Assembly: GCA_009778295.1 (NCBI GenBank)
Contig: WRKB01000201.1
Coordinates: 1 to 5,068 of the forward strand
DNA length: 5,068 nt
Direction of reading: 5' to 3'
Source: Betaproteobacteria bacterium
GTDB lineage: Bacteria; Desulfobacterota; Desulfovibrionia; Desulfovibrionales; Desulfovibrionaceae
Position numbers and translations under genes: made by a program. Shown here piece after piece: positions 1 through 5,068 of this stretch; position 1 is the stretch's first letter; each line of letters starts with the position of its first letter. The notes under the pieces were generated by a model. The model did not search any database, was not told where the DNA came from, and was given only the letters and a program-made list of their open reading frames with translations.

Positions 1-36
1 AATGATTTTGGTGATTTCTTCCGCTTTAATCTGCAT
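1..36 (-). CDS. atpA: ATP synthase F1 subunit alpha, N-terminal fragment (cut by window edge)
   Basis: Only the first 12 codons are present, reading MQIKAEEITKII from an ATG at 36-34; the gene continues beyond the left edge. The MQIKAEEI-K-I opening is characteristic of bacterial F1 alpha, the non-catalytic nucleotide-binding subunit of the alpha3beta3 head. It lies three bases after the atpH stop, and its ribosome binding site (GAGGGGTGA, 44-52) is inside the end of atpH, so the two genes are probably translationally coupled. The order delta then alpha is the standard one for bacterial atp operons. Confidence rests on the short but distinctive N-terminus plus position. Confidence 0.93.
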   Translation of the reverse strand, partial: MQIKAEEITKII

Positions 37-39
37 GTG

Positions 40-594
40 CTACTCACCCCTCTTGATTGTATCCCGCAGGATAGTCAGCTGCGCGCGCAAGCTCGCATCC
101 AGCACCCGATCGCCTACCTTGAGCATCAGACCGCCCAAAATGGACTCGTCCACATTGAACTCCAGTTCCAATTTCTTGTTCTCGGCCTTTTTTTCCAGGC
201 CGTTTTTGAGCTGTTTCTGCTTTTCCGTATCCAGTTTCACGGCCGTGATGACCGTGCCGCGGAGGATGCCCTTCTCGGCGTCCAGCAGCTCACCGTAGCA
301 GCCTGCAATGGAGGGCAGGGCGGCAAGACGCCCCTTGTCCGCAAGGAGATGACAGAAGTTTTTTACGGTGGCGTCTGCGGCTGTTTTGGTCAGAAGCTGA
401 TCCACCAGCGCGCGTTTTTCCGCGACGGTAATCACAGGACTTTTAAACATGCGCTCCAAGGCGGGGGAAATGGCCACCATGCGGGCAAGTCCGGAAAGAG
501 CGGCGCCATACTGTTCAAGCTGGGGTGCCCCTGATTTTTTCCCCAAAGAAAAAAGTGCCTTAGCGTATTTTTTTGCAAGCGTGCCGCCGGTCAA
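40..594 (-). CDS. atpH: ATP synthase F1 subunit delta (OSCP-type stator subunit)
   Basis: This 184-residue protein has the usual delta length (about 170-185). In the known family, delta caps the alpha3beta3 head and joins it to the peripheral b/b' stalk on the cytoplasmic face. The N-terminal helical domain begins with KYAKALFSL (about 9-17), and NFCHLLADKGRL lies at 79-90. The C-terminal signature (about 149-172) contains DESILGGLMLKVGD followed by D166-A-S-L-R-A-Q-L. The start is TTG at 594-592, overlapping the atpF stop as TTGA. It is chosen because the family N-terminus begins about six residues before the KYAKAL helix and a strong Shine-Dalgarno sequence sits at the right distance. There is no ATG that would keep that helix. 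The gene shares the atpF'-atpF-atpH-atpA transcript. Confidence 0.95.
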   Translation of the reverse strand: MTGGTLAKKYAKALFSLGKKSGAPQLEQYGAALSGLARMVAISPALERMFKSPVITVAEKRALVDQLLTKTAADATVKNFCHLLADKGRLAALPSIAGCYGELLDAEKGILRGTVITAVKLDTEKQKQLKNGLEKKAENKKLELEFNVDESILGGLMLKVGDRVLDASLRAQLTILRDTIKRGE

Positions 595-1166
595 TTGAGC
601 ACCACCTTTGTCAGGGAGTTGTTGATGAGCTTGTCGTGTTGCGCATCGTCAAGCTTTGATTGCAGCAACGCTTCGGCAGCAGCCACAATCTCATCAGCCA
701 AGGCTGCGCGCAGTTGCTCTATCGCCGCTTTGCCTTCATTTTCAGCTGTGCGCAGAGCCTGTTCGCGAACCTGTTCAGCCTGTTTGTGCGCTTCAGCCAA
801 GATGACGGACTTGAGCTGTTCAGCCTGGGCTTTGCTTTCTTCCAGAATGGCCTTACGTTCGGCGTCCAGGTTGGCGATGCTCTCCTGGATTTCCGCAAGG
901 CGACGTTCGGCGGCCGTCTTTCTGGTTTCCATGTCTTCCAGTTCCGTGCGGATGCCGTCGCGGCGACCGGTAAAGAAGGCTCTGGCCTTATCACCGACAA
1001 GTTTGTACAGTACGCCGATAAAAATGGCGATGTTGAGCAATCGCCAGAAAAGGTTCATCCCGGGTGTCTGCCCTCCCTCGTCGGCATGCCCATCAGATGC
1101 AAAGGCTGCTGCTGCTGCGAGAAGCGTCAGGGCAAGGGCTATCCCAATGGTTTTGTATCTGCTCAA
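591..1166 (-). CDS. atpF: ATP synthase Fo subunit b with N-terminal signal-like extension
   Basis: This 191-residue protein is one of the two b-type subunits forming the peripheral stalk that holds the F1 head against rotation. Residues 5-23 are a hydrophobic, signal-peptide-like segment after R3 and K5, ending in A-F-A before S24, a plausible signal peptidase I site. A second membrane helix spans about 38-57 (NLFWRLLNIAIFIGVLYKLV). A long charged, alanine-rich helix follows from about 60 to 175, typical of the b dimer coiled coil. The C-terminus reaches delta. The start is TTG at 1166-1164: an in-frame TAA lies at 1181-1179, and the next in-frame ATG (M37) would remove the whole N-terminal segment. 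It overlaps atpH by 4 bp and follows atpF' after 100 nt. Assignment as b rather than b' rests on gene order (b' then b) and the longer N-terminus. Confidence 0.93.
   Translation of the reverse strand: MSRYKTIGIALALTLLAAAAAFASDGHADEGGQTPGMNLFWRLLNIAIFIGVLYKLVGDKARAFFTGRRDGIRTELEDMETRKTAAERRLAEIQESIANLDAERKAILEESKAQAEQLKSVILAEAHKQAEQVREQALRTAENEGKAAIEQLRAALADEIVAAAEALLQSKLDDAQHDKLINNSLTKVVLN
601..609 (-). promoter_or_regulatory. Ribosome binding site that fixes the TTG start of atpH
   Basis: On the minus strand the sequence is AAAGGTGGTGCTCAA followed by TTG. The stretch AAGGTGGTGCTC matches the full 16S anti-Shine-Dalgarno complement AAGGAGGTGATC at 10 of 12 bases, with normal spacing. It lies within the last codons of atpF, so ribosomes finishing atpF stop on top of the atpH start. 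The match supports the TTG start. Confidence 0.7.
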
Positions 1167-1169
1167 TGT

Positions 1170-1180
1170 CCACCCCCCTT
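1170..1180 (-). promoter_or_regulatory. G-rich ribosome binding site for the TTG start of atpF
   Basis: The minus strand reads AAGGGGGGTGG, then ACA, then TTG. This is a strong Shine-Dalgarno sequence at close spacing. Together with the in-frame stop at 1181-1179, it leaves TTG as the only sensible start that keeps the hydrophobic N-terminus of subunit b. The stop codon overlaps the first bases of this site. Confidence 0.65.
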
Positions 1181-1265
1181 AAGTTCTAACGCCATGAAAC
1201 AGCGTTACGAGATAGCACAACACAGGTCTCTTTTTTTGAAGCGAGTGTTTCACGGAGTCTTTCAT
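1179..1265 (-). CDS. Possible 28-codon small reading frame between atpF' and atpF
   Basis: I do not recognise this peptide. An ATG one base after the atpF' stop opens 28 sense codons and ends in TAA 12 nt before the atpF start, in the same frame as atpF. The N-terminal half is basic (K2, K6, K11, K12, R13), and the second half contains a hydrophobic run (VLCYLVTLF). A candidate Shine-Dalgarno sequence, AAGGTG, lies about 10 nt upstream, inside the end of atpF'. The TAA abuts the G-rich atpF ribosome binding site, which is the layout expected if translation were passed along to atpF. It could be a small membrane peptide, a leader for coupling, or chance. A frame this short stays open by chance fairly often, so confidence is low. 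Confidence 0.25.
   Translation of the reverse strand: MKDSVKHSLQKKRPVLCYLVTLFHGVRT
1187..1207 (-). other. Perfect 6-bp stem-loop in the atpF'-atpF spacer
   Basis: On the minus strand TAACGC and GCGTTA flank a 9-nt loop (TGTTTCATG), about 20-40 nt upstream of the atpF start. It has no following T-tract, so it is not a rho-independent terminator. It could be an RNA stability or processing element between the b' and b coding regions, or it could be incidental. The stem leaves the ribosome binding site free. Confidence 0.35.
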
Positions 1266-1266
1266 G

Positions 1267-1683
1267 TCAGCCGAGCACCTTGCTTACAGCTTTGTCGGCC
1301 AAGGGTTTGACCTGCCCTGCCAAGACAGCTTGGGTGCTCTGCATTTCTTTCAGAAGGGTTTCTTTTGCCTGGACAAAATATTCTTGAGCGCGCTTGTTCG
1401 CTTCCGCCACAAGAGACTGCTGTTCACGCAGGGCGTCCGCTCGCGCGTCAGCGCGCGTCAGCGCGGCTTCTTGACGGGCTCGGTTCAGACTGTTCTGATA
1501 TTCGGCAAGCTGTTCGTCTGCGGAACTGGTGAAGGCTTCGGCAGAACTCAGCATATCGCCTAATTTTGTCTTGCGTTGCCTGATAATATTTCTGACAGGA
1601 CGGATGAGCAGGCAATTCAGGACAATGATGGCGATAAAGAAGTTCACCACCTGGATGATGGCGGTGATGTTGATATCAAGCAT
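1267..1683 (-). CDS. atpF': ATP synthase Fo subunit b' (second b-type stator subunit)
   Basis: This 138-residue protein has one N-terminal membrane helix (about 6-27), then the basic turn RPVRNIIRQRKTK (28-40). A long charged, alanine-rich helix (about 45-130) predicts an extended coiled coil. It would pair with the b subunit from the next gene to make a b/b' heterodimeric peripheral stalk, an arrangement known in cyanobacteria, phototrophic bacteria and Desulfovibrio-type bacteria. Unlike b, it has no signal-like extension. The ATG start at 1683-1681 has a clear GGGAGGA site (1694-1688). It is the first gene after the predicted promoter at 1728-1756. Neither atpB (a) nor atpE (c) lies upstream, since the preceding gene is a bactofilin. 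The symbol varies between genomes (atpF', atpX, atpG in cyanobacteria). Confidence 0.92.
   Translation of the reverse strand: MLDINITAIIQVVNFFIAIIVLNCLLIRPVRNIIRQRKTKLGDMLSSAEAFTSSADEQLAEYQNSLNRARQEAALTRADARADALREQQSLVAEANKRAQEYFVQAKETLLKEMQSTQAVLAGQVKPLADKAVSKVLG
1442..1465. repeat. Short 10-bp tandem repeat inside atpF'
   Basis: The plus strand carries cgcgcgtcag 2.4 times with perfect identity. It encodes part of the alanine/arginine/aspartate-rich helix of b' (about residues 73-81). The period is not a multiple of three, so gain or loss of one unit would shift the frame. It is most likely a by-product of GC-rich coiled-coil coding. Confidence 0.6.
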
Positions 1684-1711
1684 TCCGTCCTCCCGTGCTG
1701 TGAATTTTTGA

Positions 1712-1726
1712 GCAAAGTTCCTTTGC
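1712..1726 (-). promoter_or_regulatory. Interrupted palindrome at the predicted atp transcription start
   Basis: The minus strand reads GCAAAG-GAA-CTTTGC, a perfect 6-bp inverted repeat with a 3-nt centre. It begins one base after the -10 hexamer and covers the expected start point (about 1720-1722). It could be an operator for a dimeric repressor. An RNA hairpin is less likely, because transcription would begin in the middle of it. No regulator can be named from the sequence. Confidence 0.4.
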
Positions 1727-1727
1727 A

Positions 1728-1756
1728 GTCATAGCCTAGAGCAAGGGGCATGTCAA
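1728..1756 (-). promoter_or_regulatory. Sigma70-type promoter for the atpF'-atpF-atpH-atpA operon
   Basis: The -35 hexamer is TTGACA (1756-1751), a perfect consensus match. The spacer is exactly 17 nt (1750-1734), and the -10 hexamer is TATGAC (1733-1728), matching 4 of 6 consensus bases. Transcription would start near 1721, giving a leader of about 38 nt before the atpF' ATG. It lies in the 105-nt non-coding gap after the bactofilin gene. I found no convincing rho-independent terminator in that gap, so read-through from the upstream shape genes may also contribute. Confidence 0.6.
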
Positions 1757-1788
1757 AGGGTATGTGGCAAAGAGGCAGGCACTTTTTG

Positions 1789-2133
1789 TTATTCAACGCC
1801 CTGGGGTCTTTCCTGCATGATGACCTGACCGTCCAACAGAGCGCCTTCCTCCATCACCAGTGCGGGGGTGTAGATGGCGCCCTGCAATACGCCTGTTTTA
1901 TGGACGGTGACACGTCGTTTGGCCCGCACTTCACCGGTGAAGCGTCCGGAGAGCAGCAGATCCCCAACGTTGAGCACGCCTTCAATCTCCGCATCCTTTC
2001 CCACAATCAGGGCTCCCTCCGAAAGCACTTCTCCGGAGAAGGAGCCGTCAATACGCACCGCGCCCTGGAAGGAAAGCCGTCCTTGGTATACTGTGCCGGC
2101 ACCAAGAAAGGCGTTGATTTCTTCTTTGCTCAT
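1789..2133 (-). CDS. Bactofilin (polymer-forming cytoskeletal protein)
   Basis: This 114-residue protein belongs to the bactofilin family (formerly DUF583), beta-helical proteins that polymerise without nucleotide and help localise cell-wall enzymes. After the opening MSKEEINAFLG come spaced glycines and alternating hydrophobics from about 11 to 107: GTVYQGRLSFQG, VRIDGSFSGEV, GALIVGKDAEIEG, GRFTGEVRAK. These fit stacked beta-helix rungs. The short polar N-terminal tail and short C-terminal tail resemble minimal bactofilins. The ATG at 2133-2131 follows GGGAGAC (2147-2141). Another ATG at 2140-2138 is out of frame. The gene follows rodA after 66 nt, which suggests a role in shape or elongation. 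It is unrelated to ATP synthase despite adjacency. Similar proteins are sometimes called ccmA, but I leave the symbol blank because names vary. Confidence 0.9.
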   Translation of the reverse strand: MSKEEINAFLGAGTVYQGRLSFQGAVRIDGSFSGEVLSEGALIVGKDAEIEGVLNVGDLLLSGRFTGEVRAKRRVTVHKTGVLQGAIYTPALVMEEGALLDGQVIMQERPQGVE

Positions 2134-2199
2134 GCGGCATGTCTCCCAAAAAAATTCGAGTAATAAAGTAAAAACATTCGCTTAGGTGAGGTAAGGATG
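2134..2199 (-). other. AT-rich spacer between rodA and the bactofilin gene
   Basis: This 66-nt stretch is much richer in A and T than its surroundings and includes a run of seven T on the minus strand (about 2148-2154). There is no GC-rich stem before the T-run, so I do not call a terminator. I also see no convincing -35/-10 pair. Only a weak 4-bp repeat, CTTA and TAAG with a 7-nt loop, appears near the rodA stop. The bactofilin ribosome binding site is at its left end. Confidence 0.5.
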
Positions 2200-3312
2200 T
2201 CAGCTTTTAAACATGAAGCGTCGCATGGAAACGTTCAGCACAATGCCCACCAGGGCGAAGTTGATCAAGGTGGCGCTGCCGCCGTAGCTTATGAATGGCA
2301 GAGGTATTCCCACTACGGGCATCAGGCCTATAATCATACCCATATTTATCAGAATCTGCCAGAAGAAATAAAAAAAGACACCTACGGCCAGCATGCTGCC
2401 AAAACGGTCTTTGGCCTCAACTACGGTATTGAAAATGGTCAGTAAAAACAAGCAGAATAAAATCAGCAGCGCGATGCAGCCCACAAAGCCCCATTCTTCG
2501 CCGTAGACGGCCATAGCGAAATCTGAGTGTTTTTCCGGCAGAAAGCGCAACTGACTCTGGGTGCCTTCCAGAAAACCCTTGCCCCAGATCTGCCCCGAGC
2601 CGATGGCTATTTGGGACTGGATGATATGGTAACCGGCGCCTCGGGGGTCGTTTGACGGATCAAGGAAGGTCAAAATGCGCTGGCGCTGGTAATCCTTCAT
2701 GCTGAACCAGAGCAGGGGCAGCATGCAGGGAACAGCTACCAGGCAGCTTTTGAGGACTCCGGATTTAAGACCATGGAAGAGGATCATCCCCCCGAGCAGC
2801 AGAAGCAGGTTCAGCGTCGTTCCCAGATCCGGCTGCGCTATGATGAAGACCGCCGGAATAATGCCGACCAGAAGAATGCGGAGGAATTCTCCCCAACCCA
2901 GAGGGCGTCCGTCGCGGGAAAGCAGGCGCGCGCCTAGAATGAGTACCGTGAGCTTGGCGAGTTCGGCAGGCTGGAAGTTGAGGACCCCTAATGGCAACCA
3001 ACGCTTGGCCCCATTGACGGTAAGGCCGATGACGGGCACCGCTGCGAGCAGGATGAACGTTATTAAAAACAAGGGCCAGGCAAGATTGCGCAACTGGCGG
3101 TAGTCAAAAGTGATGGAGAGCAGCATGGCCGCAAGGCCGATCAGACCCCAGATCATCTGGCGCTGATAGAAGGAAGAAACCGTGATCCCGTCTTCCAGAC
3201 GCATGCCGCTGGCAGAATAGAGATTGCCCGCTCCGGCGAAGAAGAGCAGCAGTACGCAGCCAAGCAGCGCCCAGTTCATGTGGGTGAAAAGACGGCGGTC
3301 GATCAGGCTCAT
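2200..3312 (-). CDS. rodA: RodA, SEDS-family peptidoglycan glycosyltransferase of the elongasome
   Basis: This 370-residue polytopic membrane protein polymerises lipid II into glycan strands during lateral wall growth, working with PBP2. It shows about ten hydrophobic segments. SEDS motifs appear in order: NGAKRWLPLG (100-109), FQPAELAKL (113-121), QPDLGTTL (160-167), DPRGAGYHIIQSQIAIGSG (222-240), GKGFLEGTQ (244-252) and FLPEKHSDFAMA (257-268). The aspartate D264 of HSDF corresponds to the catalytic Asp identified in RodA/FtsW. The C-terminal GLMPVVGIPLPFISYGGSA (329-347) is the most recognisable family block. RodA rather than FtsW is chosen because the gene is coupled to a PBP2 gene. The ATG at 3312-3310 overlaps the PBP2 stop as ATGA, with a weak GGGA upstream, so translation probably depends on coupling. 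Confidence 0.97.
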   Translation of the reverse strand: MSLIDRRLFTHMNWALLGCVLLLFFAGAGNLYSASGMRLEDGITVSSFYQRQMIWGLIGLAAMLLSITFDYRQLRNLAWPLFLITFILLAAVPVIGLTVNGAKRWLPLGVLNFQPAELAKLTVLILGARLLSRDGRPLGWGEFLRILLVGIIPAVFIIAQPDLGTTLNLLLLLGGMILFHGLKSGVLKSCLVAVPCMLPLLWFSMKDYQRQRILTFLDPSNDPRGAGYHIIQSQIAIGSGQIWGKGFLEGTQSQLRFLPEKHSDFAMAVYGEEWGFVGCIALLILFCLFLLTIFNTVVEAKDRFGSMLAVGVFFYFFWQILINMGMIIGLMPVVGIPLPFISYGGSATLINFALVGIVLNVSMRRFMFKS

Positions 3313-5068
3313 TGTTTCCCAGCGGATACCGTCGCCGACGGGCCGAACAGATATTCATAGACTTTTCTGGCGACAGGGCCGGCCACGGCTCCTCCTCCTC
3401 CGCCATGTTCCACCATTGCCACCACAACATAGCGTTTGCCCGCTTTTTCGCCATAGCTGGCGATCCAGGCATGATCACGCTGTTCATAGGCCATTTCGTG
3501 CGTTTTCAACCGTCTGTCGCCACTGGCGAACTTCAGTTTCACCACCTGGGCCGTGCCTGTTTTTCCGCCCATAACGGCATCTGCCCGTTGGAGTACTTTG
3601 GCTGTACCGCCCTCTACGGTGCGGCGCATACTTTCCAAAATAAATTTCCGCGCTTCGGGGCTCCCCGGTACCTCGGCCCGTATGTGCGTGGGCTCATCCT
3701 CCAGGAGCAGGGGCTTGAGCAGCTTGCCGCCGTTCATAAGCGAGGAGACAAAAGTCGCGAGTTGTACCGGAGTGATCAGGGTTGAGCCTTGGCCGATGGA
3801 TACATTCAAGGTTTCTCCGCGTACCCAGGGCTGTCTGAAACGGCGTTTTTTCCAAGCTCTGGAAGGTACAAGCCCCCTGTTTTCGTAGGGCAGGTCTATA
3901 CCCGTGAGTTCCCCAAAACCGGCGGCATGGGCAAAGGCCTCAATCCTGTCTATGCCCATGCGTTCGCCCCAGTGATAAAAATATACGTCGCAGGACTGCA
4001 CAAGAGCTGACATCATGTTGACGCTGCCGTGACCGTCTTTTTTCCAGCAGCGAAAAATCTGATCTCCGAGTTGTACTTGGCCGGTACAATTCACTGATTC
4101 ACCGGGGTGTACCCCCTCTTTAAGCAACAGTTCGGCCATGACCAGCTTCCACACCGAACCAGGCGGATAGACGCTCTGGATGACCCTGTTCTGCAGGGGA
4201 TGGCGGGGATCGTCGCGTATTGAAGCCCACTCCTTGTGCGAGAGCCCCGCGGCAAAGGCATTGTTGTCGTAAGAAGGGGAGGTAACAAGCGCGACCAGAC
4301 GTCCTGTATCCGGTTCCATGACGACGATGCCGCCGGACTGTCCCTCCAGAGCGTCCCAGGCTGCTTTTTGTACTCCGAGATCCAGGGAGAGACGCGCAGT
4401 CTCCCCGCTTTTCGGCATTTCCATCAGTTCGCGCCCCAGCGAGCGCCCGAGGACATCGACTTCCAGGCGGTACAGGCCTTTTTGTCCGCGTAGATATTTT
4501 TCGAGCACGTATTCCAGGCCTTGCTTGCCCACCGTATCGCCCAGATACAGGTTTTTGTCGTTTTCCATCTCTTTTTCGCCGGCTTCGGCCACATATCCGA
4601 GGATATGCGCGAAGAGGGCAGTTTCCGGGTAATTGCGCTTGGATGTTGTTACGATTTCCAGCCCCGGCCAGTACACCAACTGCGATTCGATGCGGGCCAC
4701 AAGCTCAAAGGGAATGTCTGTAAGCAGCAGAAGTTTTTCAAAAGGTTTCACGTTGTTACGGAGGCCTTGTTGGTACTTCGCGTACAGGCCTTCCGGGGAA
4801 TTTCCCGTCCAGGCGCTGACCTGGGCCAGGGTGGAGAGGATGTCCGGGCAATCTTCCCGCGTCAGAGCCAAACCGTAGGCCAGACGATTGTCGGCCAGAA
4901 TATATCCGTTCCTGTCGCGGATGAGTCCTCTGGGTGCCAGAATGCGTTCTTCGCGTATCCTGTTGTCAAAGGCCTGCCTAGCGAACTGCTCACCCTTGAG
5001 AATTTGCAGATACCAAAAACGTACAGCAAATACGAAAAAGAGCGTAATAATGAGTCCTTGCAGCAGTA
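3309..5068 (-). CDS. mrdA: Penicillin-binding protein 2, elongation transpeptidase (5' end beyond window)
   Basis: 585 residues are visible, with the first complete codon at 5066-5064 and perhaps 10-40 N-terminal residues missing. PBP2 crosslinks peptidoglycan during elongation with RodA. The visible part begins with a membrane anchor (about 1-20), then the PBP dimerisation domain with LAPRGLIRDRNGYILADN (43-60), then a transpeptidase domain from about 225. Catalytic motifs are S304-V-W-K307 (nucleophile Ser; codon at 4157-4155), S358-C-D360 and K502-T-G-T. Also present are SIGQGSTLITPVQLA (about 423-437) and a glycine-rich C-terminal motif. A start at the TTG at 4871 would delete the anchor and the PRGL motif, so it is internal. 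A possible zinc site (C327, C340, H346, C359) precedes and overlaps the SCD motif. The stop overlaps the rodA start. Confidence 0.96.
   Translation of the reverse strand, partial: LLQGLIITLFFVFAVRFWYLQILKGEQFARQAFDNRIREERILAPRGLIRDRNGYILADNRLAYGLALTREDCPDILSTLAQVSAWTGNSPEGLYAKYQQGLRNNVKPFEKLLLLTDIPFELVARIESQLVYWPGLEIVTTSKRNYPETALFAHILGYVAEAGEKEMENDKNLYLGDTVGKQGLEYVLEKYLRGQKGLYRLEVDVLGRSLGRELMEMPKSGETARLSLDLGVQKAAWDALEGQSGGIVVMEPDTGRLVALVTSPSYDNNAFAAGLSHKEWASIRDDPRHPLQNRVIQSVYPPGSVWKLVMAELLLKEGVHPGESVNCTGQVQLGDQIFRCWKKDGHGSVNMMSALVQSCDVYFYHWGERMGIDRIEAFAHAAGFGELTGIDLPYENRGLVPSRAWKKRRFRQPWVRGETLNVSIGQGSTLITPVQLATFVSSLMNGGKLLKPLLLEDEPTHIRAEVPGSPEARKFILESMRRTVEGGTAKVLQRADAVMGGKTGTAQVVKLKFASGDRRLKTHEMAYEQRDHAWIASYGEKAGKRYVVVAMVEHGGGGGAVAGPVARKVYEYLFGPSATVSAGKQ

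Noticed and set aside
660..1310. A 216-codon open frame on the plus strand opposite atpF
   Set aside because: It lies antisense to a clearly recognisable b subunit, has no recognisable domain, and is explained by the GC-rich coiled-coil coding on the other strand. The same applies to the plus-strand frames at 37-534 and 595-1182.
1442..1465. The 10-bp tandem repeat as a phase-variation switch in atpF'
   Set aside because: There are only 2.4 copies, in an essential-type gene with an intact frame; low-complexity coding explains it better.
1771..1790. A possible terminator after the bactofilin gene (AAAG and CTTT arms next to a T-run on the plus strand)
   Set aside because: The stem is only 4 bp with a 9-nt loop, and the T-run follows it only on the plus strand, where no gene ends.
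2130..2177. A 15-codon hydrophobic reading frame in the rodA-bactofilin spacer, its stop overlapping the bactofilin ATG
   Set aside because: It is very short, has no good ribosome site, and its composition just reflects the T-rich spacer.
2148..2199. A possible terminator between rodA and the bactofilin gene because of the run of T
   Set aside because: No GC-rich inverted repeat precedes the T-run; only a 4-bp weak repeat is present further away.
3385..3408. A repeated cctcct tract at the 3' end of the PBP2 gene
   Set aside because: It encodes the glycine-rich segment of the conserved PBP2 C-terminal motif, so it is normal coding sequence.
3309..4871. A shorter PBP2 starting at the TTG at 4871
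   Set aside because: The frame stays open to the right edge and the added 65 residues contain a membrane anchor and the conserved PRGLIRDRNG block. The TTG is an internal leucine codon.

Overview
Every recognisable gene in this window lies on the minus strand, so it reads from right to left: mrdA (PBP2) -> rodA -> a bactofilin gene -> atpF' (b') -> atpF (b) -> atpH (delta) -> the first 12 codons of atpA. It is a join between a cell-elongation cluster and an F-type ATP synthase operon. The gene content is ordinary core bacterial biology. I see no mobile element, CRISPR array, rRNA or tRNA, and no long plus-strand gene I would trust.

The suggested organism is a Gram-negative bacterium of the Desulfovibrio type (Desulfobacterota, formerly Deltaproteobacteria). 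The reasons are the paired b' and b subunits, a b subunit with an extra N-terminal signal-peptide-like segment, the absence of atpB/atpE next to atpF', and PBP2-RodA-bactofilin directly upstream of the atp genes. This placement is an inference from family knowledge and protein style, not from a search.

Right part (about 2200-5068): PBP2, the elongation transpeptidase, overlaps RodA, its SEDS glycosyltransferase partner, by 4 bp (ATGA). PBP2 runs off the right edge with only its extreme N-terminus missing. A 114-residue bactofilin follows rodA after 66 nt and probably belongs to the same shape-determining transcript.

Middle (1684-1788): the 105-nt gap after the bactofilin holds a good sigma70-type promoter (TTGACA, 17 nt, TATGAC) pointing into the atp genes. 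A 15-bp interrupted palindrome lies at the predicted transcription start. This is the best candidate for where the ATP synthase operon begins.

Left part (1-1683): b', b and delta form the stalk and stator of F1Fo. The a and c subunits are not adjacent, so they must be encoded elsewhere. Both atpF and atpH appear to start with TTG, each behind a strong Shine-Dalgarno sequence. The 100-nt gap between atpF' and atpF is almost filled by a possible 28-codon reading frame whose stop abuts the atpF ribosome binding site. That frame, the promoter dyad and the TTG pair are the points most worth a second look.
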